NCBI RefSeq assembly: GCF_041262565.1
Contig: NZ_JBGCCJ010000001.1
Span: forward strand, 248,001-312,000
Origin: Leifsonia sp. EB41
Lineage (GTDB): Bacteria > Actinomycetota > Actinomycetes > Actinomycetales > Microbacteriaceae
Reading direction: 5' to 3'
DNA: 64,000 nucleotides
The notes beneath the pieces were generated by a model. The model had not been told where the DNA came from and did not search any database. It was given only the letters and a program-made list of their open reading frames with translations. Shown in pieces: positions 28,181 to 37,568 of the stretch (position 1 is the stretch's first letter; each line of letters opens with the position of its first letter). A program made the translations under genes and the position numbers.

Positions 28181-29410
28181 CTACTCCTCGGCGAGGAGCC
28201 GTCGCACGACGGCGTCCGCCAGCAGCCGCCCCCGCAGGGTCAGCACCACCGACCCGGCGAGGGCGGCTTTCGCGTCCACCAGGCCGTCGGCGATCAGCCC
28301 GGCGACGGCGCGGCGGCCTTCGCCGGTCAGCTCCTCGGTGCGCAGCCCCTCCCGGATGCGGGTGAGCAGCAGCACGCGCTCCACCCGCCGGGTCTCGGCG
28401 TCCAGCGTCTCGCGGCCGGCGGCGGGAGACTCCGCCGCCAGCACGCGCTGCGCGTACGCGGCGGGATGCTTCACGTTCCACCAGCGCACGCCGCCGACGT
28501 GGCTGTGCGCGCCGGGCCCGACACCCCACCAGTCGTGGCCGAGCCAGTAGGCCAGGTTGTGCCGGGAGCGGTGCGCGTCGTCGCTCGCCCAGTTGCTGAC
28601 CTCATACCAGCCGTAGCCCGCCGCGCCGAGCCGCGCGTCGGCGAGCTCGTACATGTCGGCCTCCAGGTCGTCGTCCGGCTCCTGGACGGCGCCCGAGTGG
28701 ATCTGCCGCGCCAGCTTCGTGCCGGGCTCCACGATCAGCGCGTACGCCGACACGTGGTCGGGCTCGCACGCCAGCGCGGCCTCCAGCGACCGCGACCAGT
28801 CGTCCAGAGTCTCGCCCGGAGTGCCGTAGATCAGGTCGAGGCTGACCTGGAGGCCGGCCTCCCGCGCCCACCGGACGACGAGCGGGACGCGCTCCGGGTC
28901 GTGCGTGCGCTCCAGCGTGGCGAGCACGCTCGGCACCGCGGACTGCATCCCGAACGACACGCGCGTGAAGCCGGCGTCGGCCAGCCGCCGGAGGTCGTCG
29001 GCGTCGACCGAGTCGGGGTTGGCCTCCGTGGTCACCTCCGCGCCGTCCGCGATCCCCCACGCGTCGCGCACCGCGCCGAGCATGGCGCCGAGGTCGGCGG
29101 GCGGCAGCAGCGTGGGCGTGCCGCCGCCGAAGAACACGGTGGACACCTCCCGGGCCGGGACGCCGCTGCGCTCCAGCGCCTCCCGCGCGAAGCCGACCTC
29201 CCGGATCGCGTGGCCGGCGTAGTCGGACTGGGCGACGCCGCGCAGCTCGGTCGCAGTGTAGGTGTTGAAGTCGCAGTAGCCGCAGCGCACCCGGCAGAAC
29301 GGCACGTGCAGGTACACGCCGAAGTCGCGCTCGGCGGCGCCTGCGGCCGTGCTCGCGGGGAGGAGGCCGTCCGCGGGAGCCGGATCGCCGAGCGGGAGGG
29401 CGCCGGGCAT
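28181..29410 (-). CDS. hemW: Radical SAM heme chaperone HemW
   Basis: A heme-delivery protein related to coproporphyrinogen dehydrogenase. The radical-SAM cluster motif is VPFCRVRCGYCDFNTY (C-x3-C-x2-C). The glycine-rich FFGGGTPTLLPP and ANPDSVDADDLRRLADAGFTR are typical. The C-terminal HemN domain is present. ATG 29410 overlaps the stop of the DUF1990 gene by one base (TGATG), which supports this start over longer ones. The product is 409 residues. Confidence 0.94.
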   Translation of the reverse strand: MPGALPLGDPAPADGLLPASTAAGAAERDFGVYLHVPFCRVRCGYCDFNTYTATELRGVAQSDYAGHAIREVGFAREALERSGVPAREVSTVFFGGGTPTLLPPADLGAMLGAVRDAWGIADGAEVTTEANPDSVDADDLRRLADAGFTRVSFGMQSAVPSVLATLERTHDPERVPLVVRWAREAGLQVSLDLIYGTPGETLDDWSRSLEAALACEPDHVSAYALIVEPGTKLARQIHSGAVQEPDDDLEADMYELADARLGAAGYGWYEVSNWASDDAHRSRHNLAYWLGHDWWGVGPGAHSHVGGVRWWNVKHPAAYAQRVLAAESPAAGRETLDAETRRVERVLLLTRIREGLRTEELTGEGRRAVAGLIADGLVDAKAALAGSVVLTLRGRLLADAVVRRLLAEE

Positions 29411-30057
29411 CAGGCCGCCCGCGCAGGCAGCAGCGAGCGCAGGTACCGCTTGGTGAACCGCTTCTGCGTGGCGCGCAAGACGGGCGAGGTCAGCCGGTAG
29501 AACGCGTTGGAGGGCCGGGAGAACGCGCGCAGCACGAACCACACGGTCCCGTCGTCACGCATCTCGACCAGGAAGGCCTCCTCGCCGCTCTCGGGATGCC
29601 CCTTCAGCGTGCCGTACGCGAACCCGCGGCGGTGCGGCTCGTCGACCACGTAGACGACCCGGCAGGGCGCGGACACCTTGAACGGCCCGAACGGCACTTT
29701 GAGGACTGCGGTCATCCCGTTCTGGATGAATGGTGTGCCGTCGTCGGCGAACACGTCCTCCGCCGCCTTGTGCTCACGCATCCGCTTCGGGGTGCCGTCC
29801 TCATCGAACTCGATGCCCTCGTACTGGACGCCGGTGCCCTCGTTGACGTCGGTCACCCGGATGCCGCTGTTGCGCTGCACGCCCCACGTCATCAGCACGG
29901 CCGCAGCGGTCTCGAACCGCTCCTCGCCGCTGCCCAGCCGCACCTTCCGCTCCAGCGGCCGGTACCCCTTCGGCGGATAGTAGAGCAGGTCAGCGGCCTG
30001 CGTGCCGCCGATGAACCCGTACGTGACGGGCTGGTCGGTGAAGCTCGTTCGGCGCAT
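29410..30057 (-). CDS. DUF1990 family protein
   Basis: A 215-residue protein of unknown function in the DUF1990 group. Marks are VTYGFIGGTQAADLLYYPPKGYRPLERKVRLGSG, VLMTWGVQRNSGI, CRVVYVVDEPHRRGFAYGTLKGHPESGEEAFLVE and the ending SRPSNAFYRLTSPVLRATQ. No signal peptide is seen. It is coupled to hemW by a one-base overlap. The fold may bind lipids or small ligands, but this is not established here. Confidence 0.9.
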   Translation of the reverse strand: MRRTSFTDQPVTYGFIGGTQAADLLYYPPKGYRPLERKVRLGSGEERFETAAAVLMTWGVQRNSGIRVTDVNEGTGVQYEGIEFDEDGTPKRMREHKAAEDVFADDGTPFIQNGMTAVLKVPFGPFKVSAPCRVVYVVDEPHRRGFAYGTLKGHPESGEEAFLVEMRDDGTVWFVLRAFSRPSNAFYRLTSPVLRATQKRFTKRYLRSLLPARAA

Positions 30058-30109
30058 GCCCTCTATCCTGCGTCAAACGCGGGTGGAGTGCGAACCCGAC
30101 CCCGCCGTC

Positions 30110-30165
30110 GAGACGTGAGTAGGTGCGGGAAGCCGTGAGGGGATTCCCGCGATTTGTCGCGTCTC
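30110..30165. terminator. Two-level hairpin between lepA and the DUF1990 gene
   Basis: Outer arms GAGACG/CGTCTC (30110-30115 and 30160-30165) enclose inner arms CGGGAA/TTCCCG (30126-30131 and 30144-30149). It lies directly after the lepA stop and would end lepA transcripts. There is no U-run. Confidence 0.6.
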
Positions 30166-30169
30166 GGGG

Positions 30170-32020
30170 TTACTTCTTGTCCTTCTTCTCCGTGTCTCCG
30201 GAGAGCGCGGCGATGAAGGCCTCCTGGGGGACCTCGACGCGGCCGACCATCTTCATGCGCTTCTTGCCCTCCTTCTGCTTCTCGAGGAGCTTGCGCTTGC
30301 GGGTGATGTCGCCGCCGTAGCACTTGGCGAGGACGTCCTTGCGCATCGCCCTGATGCTCTCGCGGGCGATGATTCGCGCGCCGATCGCCGCCTGGATCGG
30401 GACCTCGAACTGCTGGCGCGGGATCAGCTCGCGCAGCCGGCCGGTCATCAGGACACCGTATGCGTACGCCTTGTCGCGGTGGACGATCGCGCTGAACGCG
30501 TCCACCTGCTCGCCCTGGAGCAGGATGTCGACCTTCACGAGGTCGGCCTCCTGCTGGCCGGTGGGCTCGTAGTCGAGGGAGGCGTAGCCTGCGGTGCGGC
30601 TCTTCAGCTGGTCGAAGAAGTCGAAGACGATCTCGCCGAGCGGCATGGTGTAGCGGATCTCGACACGGTCCTCGCCGAGGTACTCCATGCCGAGGAGCGC
30701 GCCGCGGCGGCTCTGGCAGAGCTCCATGATCACGCCGACGTAGTCCTTGGGCGCCAGGATTGCGGCCTTCACCATCGGCTCCTCGACCTTGGCGATCTTG
30801 CCGCCGGGGAACTCGCTCGGGTTGGTGACCGTGATGACCTTCTTGTCCTCGGTGGTCACCTCGTAGATCACGCTCGGGGCGGTGGTGATCAGGTCGAGGC
30901 CGAACTCGCGTTCGAGGCGTTCGGTGACGATCTCCAGGTGCAGGAGGCCGAGGAAGCCGCAGCGGAAGCCGAAGCCGAGCGCGACCGAGGTCTCCGGCTC
31001 GTAGACGAGGGCGGCGTCGGACAGCTTGAGCTTGTCGAGCGCCTCGCGGAGCTCCGGGTAGTCGCTGCCGTCGATCGGGTACAGGCCGGAGAACACCATC
31101 GGCTTCGGCTCGGTGTAGCCGGGGAGGGCGTCCGTCGCAGGCTTCGCCGCCGTGGTGATGGTGTCGCCGACCTTGGACTGGCGGACATCCTTCACGCCGG
31201 TGATCAGGTAGCCGACCTCGCCGACGCCGAGGCCCTTGGAGGGGGTCGGCTCGGGGGCGGAGACACCGATCTCCAGGATCTCGTGGGTCGCCTTGGTCGA
31301 CATCATCTGGATACGCTCGCGCGGGCTCAGCTTGCCGTCGATCATGCGGACGTAGGTCACCACGCCGCGGTAGCTGTCGTAGACGGAGTCGAAGATCATG
31401 GCGCGGGCGGGGGCGTCGGCGGCGCCCGTCGGCGCGGGGATCTCCTGCACGACCCGGTCGAGCAGCGCCTCCACGCCCATGCCGGTCTTGCCGGAGACGC
31501 GCAGCACGTCCTCCGGGCGGCCGCCGATGAGGCTGGCCAGCTCCTGCGCGTACTTCTCGGGGTCCGCGGCGGGGAGGTCGATCTTGTTGAGCACGGGGAT
31601 GATCGTGAGGTCGTTCTCCAGCGCGAGGTAGAGGTTCGCGAGCGTCTGGGCCTCGATGCCCTGCGCCGCGTCGACCAGCAGGATCGCGCCCTCGCACGCG
31701 GCGAGCGAGCGGGACACCTCGTAGGTGAAGTCCACGTGCCCCGGGGTGTCGATCATGTTGAGGGCGAACGTGCCGCCGTCGACGGCCCACGGCATCCGCA
31801 CGGCCTGGCTCTTGATCGTGATGCCGCGCTCGCGCTCGATGTCCATGCGGTCGAGGTACTGTGCCCGCATATCGCGGTCGGAGACCACCCCGGTGATCTG
31901 CAGCATCCGGTCGGCCAGCGTCGACTTGCCGTGGTCGATGTGCGCGATGATGCAGAAGTTGCGGATGGAGGCCGGGTCGGTCGCGGCGGGCTCGAGGGGC
32001 TTCAGGGCTCGTGGTGACAT
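30170..32020 (-). CDS. lepA: Elongation factor 4 (LepA)
   Basis: A translational GTPase that acts on stalled or initiating ribosomes. G1 is [14 protein letters not shown], the switch region [14 protein letters not shown]3 [10 protein letters not shown]4 [11 protein letters not shown]. The LepA-specific C-terminus ends [36 protein letters not shown]. The product is 616 residues, normal for the family. A terminator hairpin follows it, and another lies upstream after the amidohydrolase gene, so it is probably its own unit. Confidence 0.97.
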   Translation of the reverse strand: MSPRALKPLEPAATDPASIRNFCIIAHIDHGKSTLADRMLQITGVVSDRDMRAQYLDRMDIERERGITIKSQAVRMPWAVDGGTFALNMIDTPGHVDFTYEVSRSLAACEGAILLVDAAQGIEAQTLANLYLALENDLTIIPVLNKIDLPAADPEKYAQELASLIGGRPEDVLRVSGKTGMGVEALLDRVVQEIPAPTGAADAPARAMIFDSVYDSYRGVVTYVRMIDGKLSPRERIQMMSTKATHEILEIGVSAPEPTPSKGLGVGEVGYLITGVKDVRQSKVGDTITTAAKPATDALPGYTEPKPMVFSGLYPIDGSDYPELREALDKLKLSDAALVYEPETSVALGFGFRCGFLGLLHLEIVTERLEREFGLDLITTAPSVIYEVTTEDKKVITVTNPSEFPGGKIAKVEEPMVKAAILAPKDYVGVIMELCQSRRGALLGMEYLGEDRVEIRYTMPLGEIVFDFFDQLKSRTAGYASLDYEPTGQQEADLVKVDILLQGEQVDAFSAIVHRDKAYAYGVLMTGRLRELIPRQQFEVPIQAAIGARIIARESIRAMRKDVLAKCYGGDITRKRKLLEKQKEGKKRMKMVGRVEVPQEAFIAALSGDTEKKDKK

Positions 32021-32091
32021 TGTGGGCTCATTCTCCCACGAACCGCACCCCGGCCCCCAACCGTCGAGTACGCGCGAAATCGGCCGAAAAT

Positions 32092-32124
32092 CGCCGAGTA
32101 CGCGGATGATTCGCGCACTCGGCG
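32092..32124. terminator. Hairpin after the amidohydrolase gene
   Basis: Arms CGCCGAGT (32092-32099) and ACTCGGCG (32117-32124) pair perfectly. They lie 19 bp past the amidohydrolase stop. The unit CGAGTACGCG appears both here and 32 bp away at 32063, a short direct repeat. Confidence 0.6.
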
Positions 32125-32142
32125 GTTACTCGGCGGTCGGGA

Positions 32143-33363
32143 TCAGGCGAAGCGCTCGGCGCGCTCGACCACGTGGCCGGCGCCGTCGGCCCAGCGGTAG
32201 ACCTCGGCGCCGTCGATGACGACCAGCTCGGCACGGGAGTTGACGTCGAGCGGGTCGCCGGACCAGACGACGATGTCGCCGTCCAGGCCGGGCTTCAGCG
32301 CGCCGACCCGGTCGTCCAGGCCGAGGAACGACGCCGGGTTGACGGTCAGAGCCTCCAGCGCGGTCGTGGGCGGCAGTCCCTCCTTGACGGCGAGCGACGC
32401 CTGGTGGACGAGGAAGTTGATCGGCACGACCGGGTGGTCCGTGGTGATCGCGACGCGGACTCCCGCGGCGGCGATGAGGGCGAGATTGCCGATGGCGCGG
32501 TCACGCAGCTCGACCTTGGAGCGGGAGGTGAACATCGGGCCGAAGATGACCGGGATGTCGCGCTCGGCGAGGACGTCGGCGATCTTGTGCGCCTCGGTGC
32601 CGTGGTTGACGACGAGCTTGTAGCCGAACTCGTCGGCGAGCCGGATCGCTGTCGCGATGTCGTCGTGGCGGTGGGTGTGCTGGTCCCAGACCAGCTCGCC
32701 GTCCAGGACGCGCGCCAGGGTCTCCTTGGTCAGGTCGCGCGCGAACGGCTTGCCGTCGCGCTCGGCCTCGGCCCGGGACGCGGCGTAGTTCTGCGCGTCC
32801 ACGAACGCCTCGCGGATGATCATGGCGACGCCGAGACGCGTGCTCGGGGTCTGGTTCTTGCCGCCGTAGACCCGCTTCGGGTTCTCGCCGAGCGCGGACT
32901 TGACGCTGACAGCCTCCTTGATCACCTGCTCGTCGATCGTCCGGCCGCCCCAGCTCTTGATCGCGACGGTCTGGCCGCCGATCGGGTTGCCGGAGCCGGG
33001 CTTCACGACGATCGCGGTCACCCCGCCCGCGAGCGCGTCGCGGAAGCCCTCGTCGTCGATGTTGACCGCGTCGATCGCGCGCACGGCCGCCGTGTTCGGC
33101 GTGGTCATCTCGTTGGTGTCGTCACCGGCCGGGCCATTGGCCTCCTCGTGGATGCCGACGTGCCCGTGCGCCTCCACGAAACCGGGGAGGACCCACTTGC
33201 CGTTCGCGTCTACCACCCGGACGCCGTCGGGCACGGCGACCTCCGCCGACGGGCCGACAGCGGTGATGGTGCCGTCCTCGACGAGCACCGTGCCGTCCTC
33301 GATCGGGTCTCCGGCGACCGGGACGACGTAGGCGTTGACGATGGCGATGCTGGCACGAGTCAT
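32143..33363 (-). CDS. Amidohydrolase-family metal-dependent hydrolase
   Basis: A 406-residue protein of the imidazolonepropionase-like amidohydrolase group. The metal motif HxH is in GKWVLPGFVEAHGHVGIHEEANG. Other metal-binding residues are in LVNHGTEAHKI and ITTDHPVVP, and the C-terminal beta-sandwich LKPGLDGDIVVWSGDPLDVNSRAELVVIDG is present. No signal peptide is visible, so it should be cytoplasmic. The substrate is not predictable. It is separated from lepA by the hairpin and is divergent from the reductase gene. Confidence 0.9.
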   Translation of the reverse strand: MTRASIAIVNAYVVPVAGDPIEDGTVLVEDGTITAVGPSAEVAVPDGVRVVDANGKWVLPGFVEAHGHVGIHEEANGPAGDDTNEMTTPNTAAVRAIDAVNIDDEGFRDALAGGVTAIVVKPGSGNPIGGQTVAIKSWGGRTIDEQVIKEAVSVKSALGENPKRVYGGKNQTPSTRLGVAMIIREAFVDAQNYAASRAEAERDGKPFARDLTKETLARVLDGELVWDQHTHRHDDIATAIRLADEFGYKLVVNHGTEAHKIADVLAERDIPVIFGPMFTSRSKVELRDRAIGNLALIAAAGVRVAITTDHPVVPINFLVHQASLAVKEGLPPTTALEALTVNPASFLGLDDRVGALKPGLDGDIVVWSGDPLDVNSRAELVVIDGAEVYRWADGAGHVVERAERFA

Positions 33364-33440
33364 GGGTTCGAGCCTACGCTCCGCGGGAGCGGCGGCGCGG
33401 AGGCGGGAATGGGCGCGCGCCTGCTGCGTTGACCCCTGGC

Positions 33441-34325
33441 ATGACCATTCTCCTGACCGGCTCGACCGGCTACATCGGTTCCTCCGTCCTCCCCCGCCTC
33501 CTCGAAGAGGGCCACAGCGTCACCGCGCTCGTCCGCGACGAGGCGAAGGCCGACGCCGCGCGGGCCGCCGGCGCCACCGCCGTGGTGGGCGACGCGACCG
33601 ACGTGGAGCTCGTGACCCGGCTGGCGCGGGAGAGCGACGGGGTCATCCACCTGGCCTCCGCCCCGGACGTCGACCCCGTGCTCATCCCGGCCGTGCTGGA
33701 GGGGCTCGCCGGCTCGGGCAAGCCGTTCGTGCACACCGGCGGCGTCTGGACCTACGGCTCGAACGCCGACATCGTCGAGGACTCCCCCGTTGCGCCGCCC
33801 GCGATCAGCGCCTGGCGTGGCGCGACCCAGGCACTCGTGCTCGCTGCGGAGGGCGTCCGCGGGACGGTGGTCGTCCCGTCCGTCGTCTACGGTCACGGGA
33901 AGGGCCTGGCCCGGGTCATCGTGGACGCGCCGCGCGGCGCTGGTGACGACGCTCCCCTGCGGCTGATCGGCGACGGCACGCAGCACTGGCCGACCGTGCA
34001 CGCCGACGACCTCGCCGCCTTGTACGTGCTCGCCCTCGAGCACGGCACCGCCGGCTCCGTCTACATCGCGGCGAGCGGCGCCAACCCGACGGTGCGGGAG
34101 CTCGCTGAGCTGGCTGCGGCCGCTGCCGGCGCGTCCGGGGTGGAGGCGGAGACCGTCGCGCAGACCGAGGAGCGGCTCGGCGCGGGCTTCGCGGAGGCCG
34201 TGCTGCTCGACCAGCAGGCGCGCGGCACCACGGCGCGGATCGACCTCGGCTGGGAGCCGAACGGCCCGTCGCTCGCCGACGAGATCGCCACCGGAAGCTA
34301 CGCGCGGGAGTTCGCGCGCGCCTGA
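33441..34325 (+). CDS. NAD(P)-dependent epimerase/dehydratase (atypical SDR)
   Basis: A 294-residue Rossmann-fold protein. The nucleotide motif is ILLTGSTGYIGSSVLPRL (GxxGxxG), and Asp/Arg residues for cofactor binding are in TALVRDEAK. The usual Tyr-x3-Lys pair is not visible, so it belongs to the atypical short-chain reductases. Segments VVVPSVVYGHGKGLARV and THWPTVHADDLAALYV-like (QHWPTVHADDLAALYVLA) fit NAD-dependent epimerases. No pathway context is seen. Confidence 0.88.
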   Translation: MTILLTGSTGYIGSSVLPRLLEEGHSVTALVRDEAKADAARAAGATAVVGDATDVELVTRLARESDGVIHLASAPDVDPVLIPAVLEGLAGSGKPFVHTGGVWTYGSNADIVEDSPVAPPAISAWRGATQALVLAAEGVRGTVVVPSVVYGHGKGLARVIVDAPRGAGDDAPLRLIGDGTQHWPTVHADDLAALYVLALEHGTAGSVYIAASGANPTVRELAELAAAAAGASGVEAETVAQTEERLGAGFAEAVLLDQQARGTTARIDLGWEPNGPSLADEIATGSYAREFARA

Positions 34326-34344
34326 GCGGGCGGGCCTCCGCTCT

Positions 34345-34374
34345 CCAGCGTTTGGCGGAACTGTCCGCCGCTGG
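34345..34374. terminator. Hairpin upstream of rpsT
   Basis: GGCGGA (34354-34359) pairs with TCCGCC (34364-34369), extended outside by CCAGC and GCTGG across a small bulge. It follows the epimerase stop by 20 bp and ends in GTAAAGTTGTTT, so it may end the epimerase transcript just before the rpsT promoter. Confidence 0.65.
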
Positions 34375-34379
34375 TAAAG

Positions 34380-34408
34380 TTGTTTGTTGGCTTGCGTGTG
34401 GGTATACC
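34380..34408 (+). promoter_or_regulatory. SigA-type promoter for rpsT
   Basis: TTGTTT (34380-34385) and TATACC (34403-34408) are 17 bases apart, the optimal spacing. The transcript would have a 5' leader of about 70 bases before the rpsT ATG. Confidence 0.65.
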
Positions 34409-34484
34409 GCACGAACGCCGCAAGGCGCCCTCTCTCGCTGAGCGGCATCATCCGATTACTCACTTCGAACGAAAGTAACCATTC

Positions 34485-34745
34485 GTGGCAAACATCAAGT
34501 CGCAGATCAAGCGCAACAAGACCAACAAGAAGGCGCTGGAGCGCAACAAGGCGGTCAAGAGCCAGCTGAAGACCGCCATCCGCGCCACGCGCGAGGCCGT
34601 CGTCGCCGGCGACAAGGAGAAGGCGACCGCGGCGCTGCGTCTCGCCGCCAAGCGGATCGACAAGGCCGCCAGCAAGGGCGTCATCCACAAGAACCAGGCG
34701 GCGAACCGCAAGTCGGCCATCGCCAAGCAGGTCGCCGCGCTCTGA
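34485..34745 (+). CDS. rpsT: 30S ribosomal protein S20
   Basis: A small basic protein (86 residues) that binds 16S rRNA. It starts [20 protein letters not shown] and has the helical, Lys-rich body with [19 protein letters not shown] at the end. A clear promoter lies upstream and a strong terminator downstream, so it is transcribed alone. Confidence 0.98.
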   Translation: MANIKSQIKRNKTNKKALERNKAVKSQLKTAIRATREAVVAGDKEKATAALRLAAKRIDKAASKGVIHKNQAANRKSAIAKQVAAL

Positions 34746-34782
34746 CGCAGTGACCGCTCGCGGGACCTGTCCCGCGCCGCGA

Positions 34783-34819
34783 CGAGCCCCCGCCCCGTAC
34801 CCACGGGAGCGGGGGCTCG
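34783..34819. terminator. Terminator between rpsT and holA
   Basis: A perfect 11-bp stem, CGAGCCCCCGC at 34783-34793 and its complement at 34809-34819, 15-base loop. The convergent genes rpsT and holA both end here. Confidence 0.9.
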
Positions 34820-34849
34820 CTGCATGTGCGGGGCGCGCGTCCCCGGCGC

Positions 34850-35908
34850 TCAGGCGCGGCCGCGGGCGCTGACGATGCGGATCATCCGCTCCAGCGCGAA
34901 CACCGGATCGCGGCCGCCACCCTTCACGTTGGCGTCGGTCTCGGCCAGCACCTCGATGCAGCGGCCGAGCCCGTCCTCGGTCCAGCCGGACAGGTCGCGC
35001 CTGGCGCGATCGACCTGCCACGGCGCGAGCCCGAACTGCTGCGCGAGCTGGCCGGACCCGCCCCGCGCGCCCGAGATCTTGGCCATCGTCCGGATCTTGC
35101 TCGCGAACGCGGCGACCATCGGCACCGGATCGGCGCCGGACGCCAGCGCGTGCCGCATCGTCACGAGCGCTTCGCCGTAGCGGCCGGCGATCGCCTGGTC
35201 CGCGACCTGGAACGCGTTGGTCTCGACCCGCCCGCCGTAGTACTTGTCGACCGTGGCCTCAGTGATCTGCTCCGCCGCGTCGGAGATGAGCTGCTGGCAG
35301 GCCGCGGCGAGCTCCGCCAGATCGTCCGTGAACGCGGAGGTCAGCGCCCGGAGCGCGCCAGGGGCGATCTTGCGACCCGCAGCGGCGAACTCCGCCTGGG
35401 CGAAGTCGTACTTCTCGGTGTCCCGCTTGAGCTCGGCGCAGACGACCTCCACACCCCCGCCGCCGCCCGCGCGGATCGCGTCGAGCAGCTTCTTGCCGCG
35501 CACCCCGCCCGCGTGCCGCAGGACGACGACCGTGCCGTCGGCCGGAGCAGCGAGGTAGTCGAGCATGTCGGAGAGGAACCCATCCCCCGTCTTCTCCACC
35601 GCGTCCACCCGGATGAGCCGCGGCTCGCCGAACAGGGAGGGGCTCGCGAGCGTGAGCAGCTCTCCCGGCGCATAGTCCGCCGCCGAGAGGTCGCTGACCT
35701 CCAGGCTCGGGTCCTCCTGCTTGAGGTGGTCGCGCAGCAGCCGCGTGGCCCGGTCGGCGAGGAAGCCCTCCGTGCCGGAGACGAGGACCACTGGAGCCGG
35801 GCGGATCTGGTTCCAGGCGAGCTGCGGGATCGCGCTCTTGGCGGCGGTGCCGCCCGCCCGCCCTCGCGAGCCGCCCGAGCCGCCCCTGCTGTTGCTTCGT
35901 GTCGCCAC
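34850..35908 (-). CDS. holA: DNA polymerase III, delta subunit
   Basis: A clamp-loader subunit that opens the beta clamp. The N-terminus PAPVVLVSGTEGFLADRATRLL and middle EPRLIRVDAVEKTGDGFLSDML fit the family, as do ALTSAFTDDLAELAAACQQLISDA and VETNAFQVADQAIAGRYGEALV. The GTG at 35908 has a good GAGGAGGAA site. The product is 352 residues. It follows comEC on the same strand, the common order comEC-holA. Confidence 0.94.
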   Translation of the reverse strand: MATRSNSRGGSGGSRGRAGGTAAKSAIPQLAWNQIRPAPVVLVSGTEGFLADRATRLLRDHLKQEDPSLEVSDLSAADYAPGELLTLASPSLFGEPRLIRVDAVEKTGDGFLSDMLDYLAAPADGTVVVLRHAGGVRGKKLLDAIRAGGGGGVEVVCAELKRDTEKYDFAQAEFAAAGRKIAPGALRALTSAFTDDLAELAAACQQLISDAAEQITEATVDKYYGGRVETNAFQVADQAIAGRYGEALVTMRHALASGADPVPMVAAFASKIRTMAKISGARGGSGQLAQQFGLAPWQVDRARRDLSGWTEDGLGRCIEVLAETDANVKGGGRDPVFALERMIRIVSARGRA

Positions 35909-37545
35909 GTTCCTCCTCGTCCGTATAAAGGATAGAGGGGACCACCGGCAGCGGCCGCCGCGGGTGGGGCGTCCTCCCGCTCGCCCCAGAGCCGCGGACC
36001 GCCCACGCCGGCGGACACCAGCAGGAGGCCCGACCGGTCGGTGCGCGCGGTGGCGGTGCCGGAGTGGGCGAGCAGCTCGAACGCCCGGCGCGTCGGGTGC
36101 CCGTAGCCGTTGTCCTCCCCGACCGAGAGCAGACCGAGGCGCGCGTGGATGGTGTCGTAGAGCGCCGGGCTCTGGTCGGCCGATCCGTGGTGGGCGACCT
36201 TCACCACATCGATCGTGCCGAGCACACCCGACTCCTGGAGTCGTTCCTGCTCGCGTTCGCCGAGGTCGCCGAGGAACAGCCCGCTGAGGCCGGTCCCCTC
36301 CGCGCGGACGACGAGGCTCCCGGGGTTCCCACTCAGCACGGTCTCGCCCGGCCCGACCGGCGGAGGCCAGACGATCCGCCAGCGCAGCGCTCCGAGAGCG
36401 CCTTCGGTGCCCGCGTGGCCCTGCTCCACCGCGATCCCGGCGGCCGCCAACCGGTCCACGAGACAGTGATCGGACGGCCGGCCGGCCTGGCCGACGATCG
36501 CGCGGTCGGTCCGGCCGAGCACCGCGTCGGCCCCGCCCACGTGATCGATGTCGAAGTGCGTCAGGAGCACCCAGTCGAGCCGGGCGATCCCGAGCGTGTC
36601 CAGGCAGTCCGTCAGCGGCTGGGTATGCCGTCCCACGTCGATGAGGCCGACGTGGTCGCCGTCGCGCAGCAGGACGGCGTCGCCCTGGCCGACGTCGCAG
36701 GCGGCGTACACCCAGTCCGCCGGCCGTCCCCAGGAGCGCCCCGCGCCGATCCCGCCGAGCGCTCCCGCGTAGACGGTGGCGCCGCCGAGGAGTCCCACTG
36801 CGGCCGCGGCGGCGATGACCCGCGGAAGCCGCGCACGGGCGGCGAGGAGCGCGATCGCGACGAGGGTCAGCGCGCACAGTGTCACGCCCACGATCCCGTC
36901 GGGCCACGGCAGCGCCGCTCCCGGCAGGCCGGCACTGAACCGGGCGACGGCCGCGATCAGGGCGGAGGGCAGCCAGGCCAGCCACACGACCACCTGGCCG
37001 AGAGCCGGCGCCCAGGTCAGCACCAGGCAGGCGACGCAGCCCAGCACCGTCGCGACGGGAGCGGCCGGCTCGGCTACCAGGTTGGCGAGGACCCCGAACA
37101 GCGGCAGCGTCGGCGTCAGCAGAATCAGCACCGGCTGGCAGGCGAGCTGTGCGGCCAGCGGCACCGCGAGCGCGAACGCCGCACCCCGCGGCAGCCACCT
37201 CCCGAGGATGCCCGCGAGCGGCCGGGCGAGGACCAGGAGGCCCGCGGTGGCGAGCACCGAGAGCGCGAAGCCGTAGTCGCGCGCGAGCCAGGGGTCGCGG
37301 ACGAGCAGCACGACGACCGCGAGGGCGAGCGCGGGGAGGCCGTCGGCGACCCGGCCGCGAGCGAGGCCGACGAGCACCACGGCGGCCATCGTCGCGGCAC
37401 GGATCACGCTCGCCCCCGGCCCGACGAGCACGACGAACGCCGCGAGCGACGCTCCCGCCACCAGGATGCGCCCGCGACGGCCGAGGCCGGCCAGGCGTGC
37501 GAGGAGGAAGACGAGCCCGGTCACCAGCGCGCAGTTGGCCCCGGA
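35341..37545 (-). pseudogene. comEC: comEC/rec2, 5' part lost at the integration junction
   Basis: The membrane channel for DNA uptake. The homologous part begins at 37545 with ISGANCALVTG, the conserved segment normally found in the middle of the competence domain. Everything before it is gone. About nine membrane helices follow, then the beta-lactamase-like domain (ACDVGQGDAVLL, LTHFDIDHVGGADAVLG, VVKVAHHGSADQSP, LLSVGEDNGYGHP). The frame has no stop after the family-like end near 35950 and runs open to 35341, deep into holA, so the C-terminal limit is unclear. Without its N-terminus the protein cannot be a full channel. GTG 37524 could start a remnant. The neighbour integrase explains the break. 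Confidence 0.85.
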
Positions 37546-37550
37546 TATAG
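37535..37550. other. Probable attL junction of the serine-integrase element
   Basis: comEC-like codons (Ile-Ser-Gly-Ala-Asn on the minus strand) stop at about 37545-37548, and sequence foreign to comEC starts there. The integrase ATG is about 24 bp away. The exact crossover cannot be fixed without attR or an empty site. Confidence 0.6.
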
Positions 37551-37568
37551 TTAGCGAAGGGGGTGCGT

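Noticed and set aside
37530-37560. tRNA gene as the integration site
   Set aside because: The flank is comEC coding sequence; no tRNA fold is visible, and large serine integrases often use protein-coding sites.
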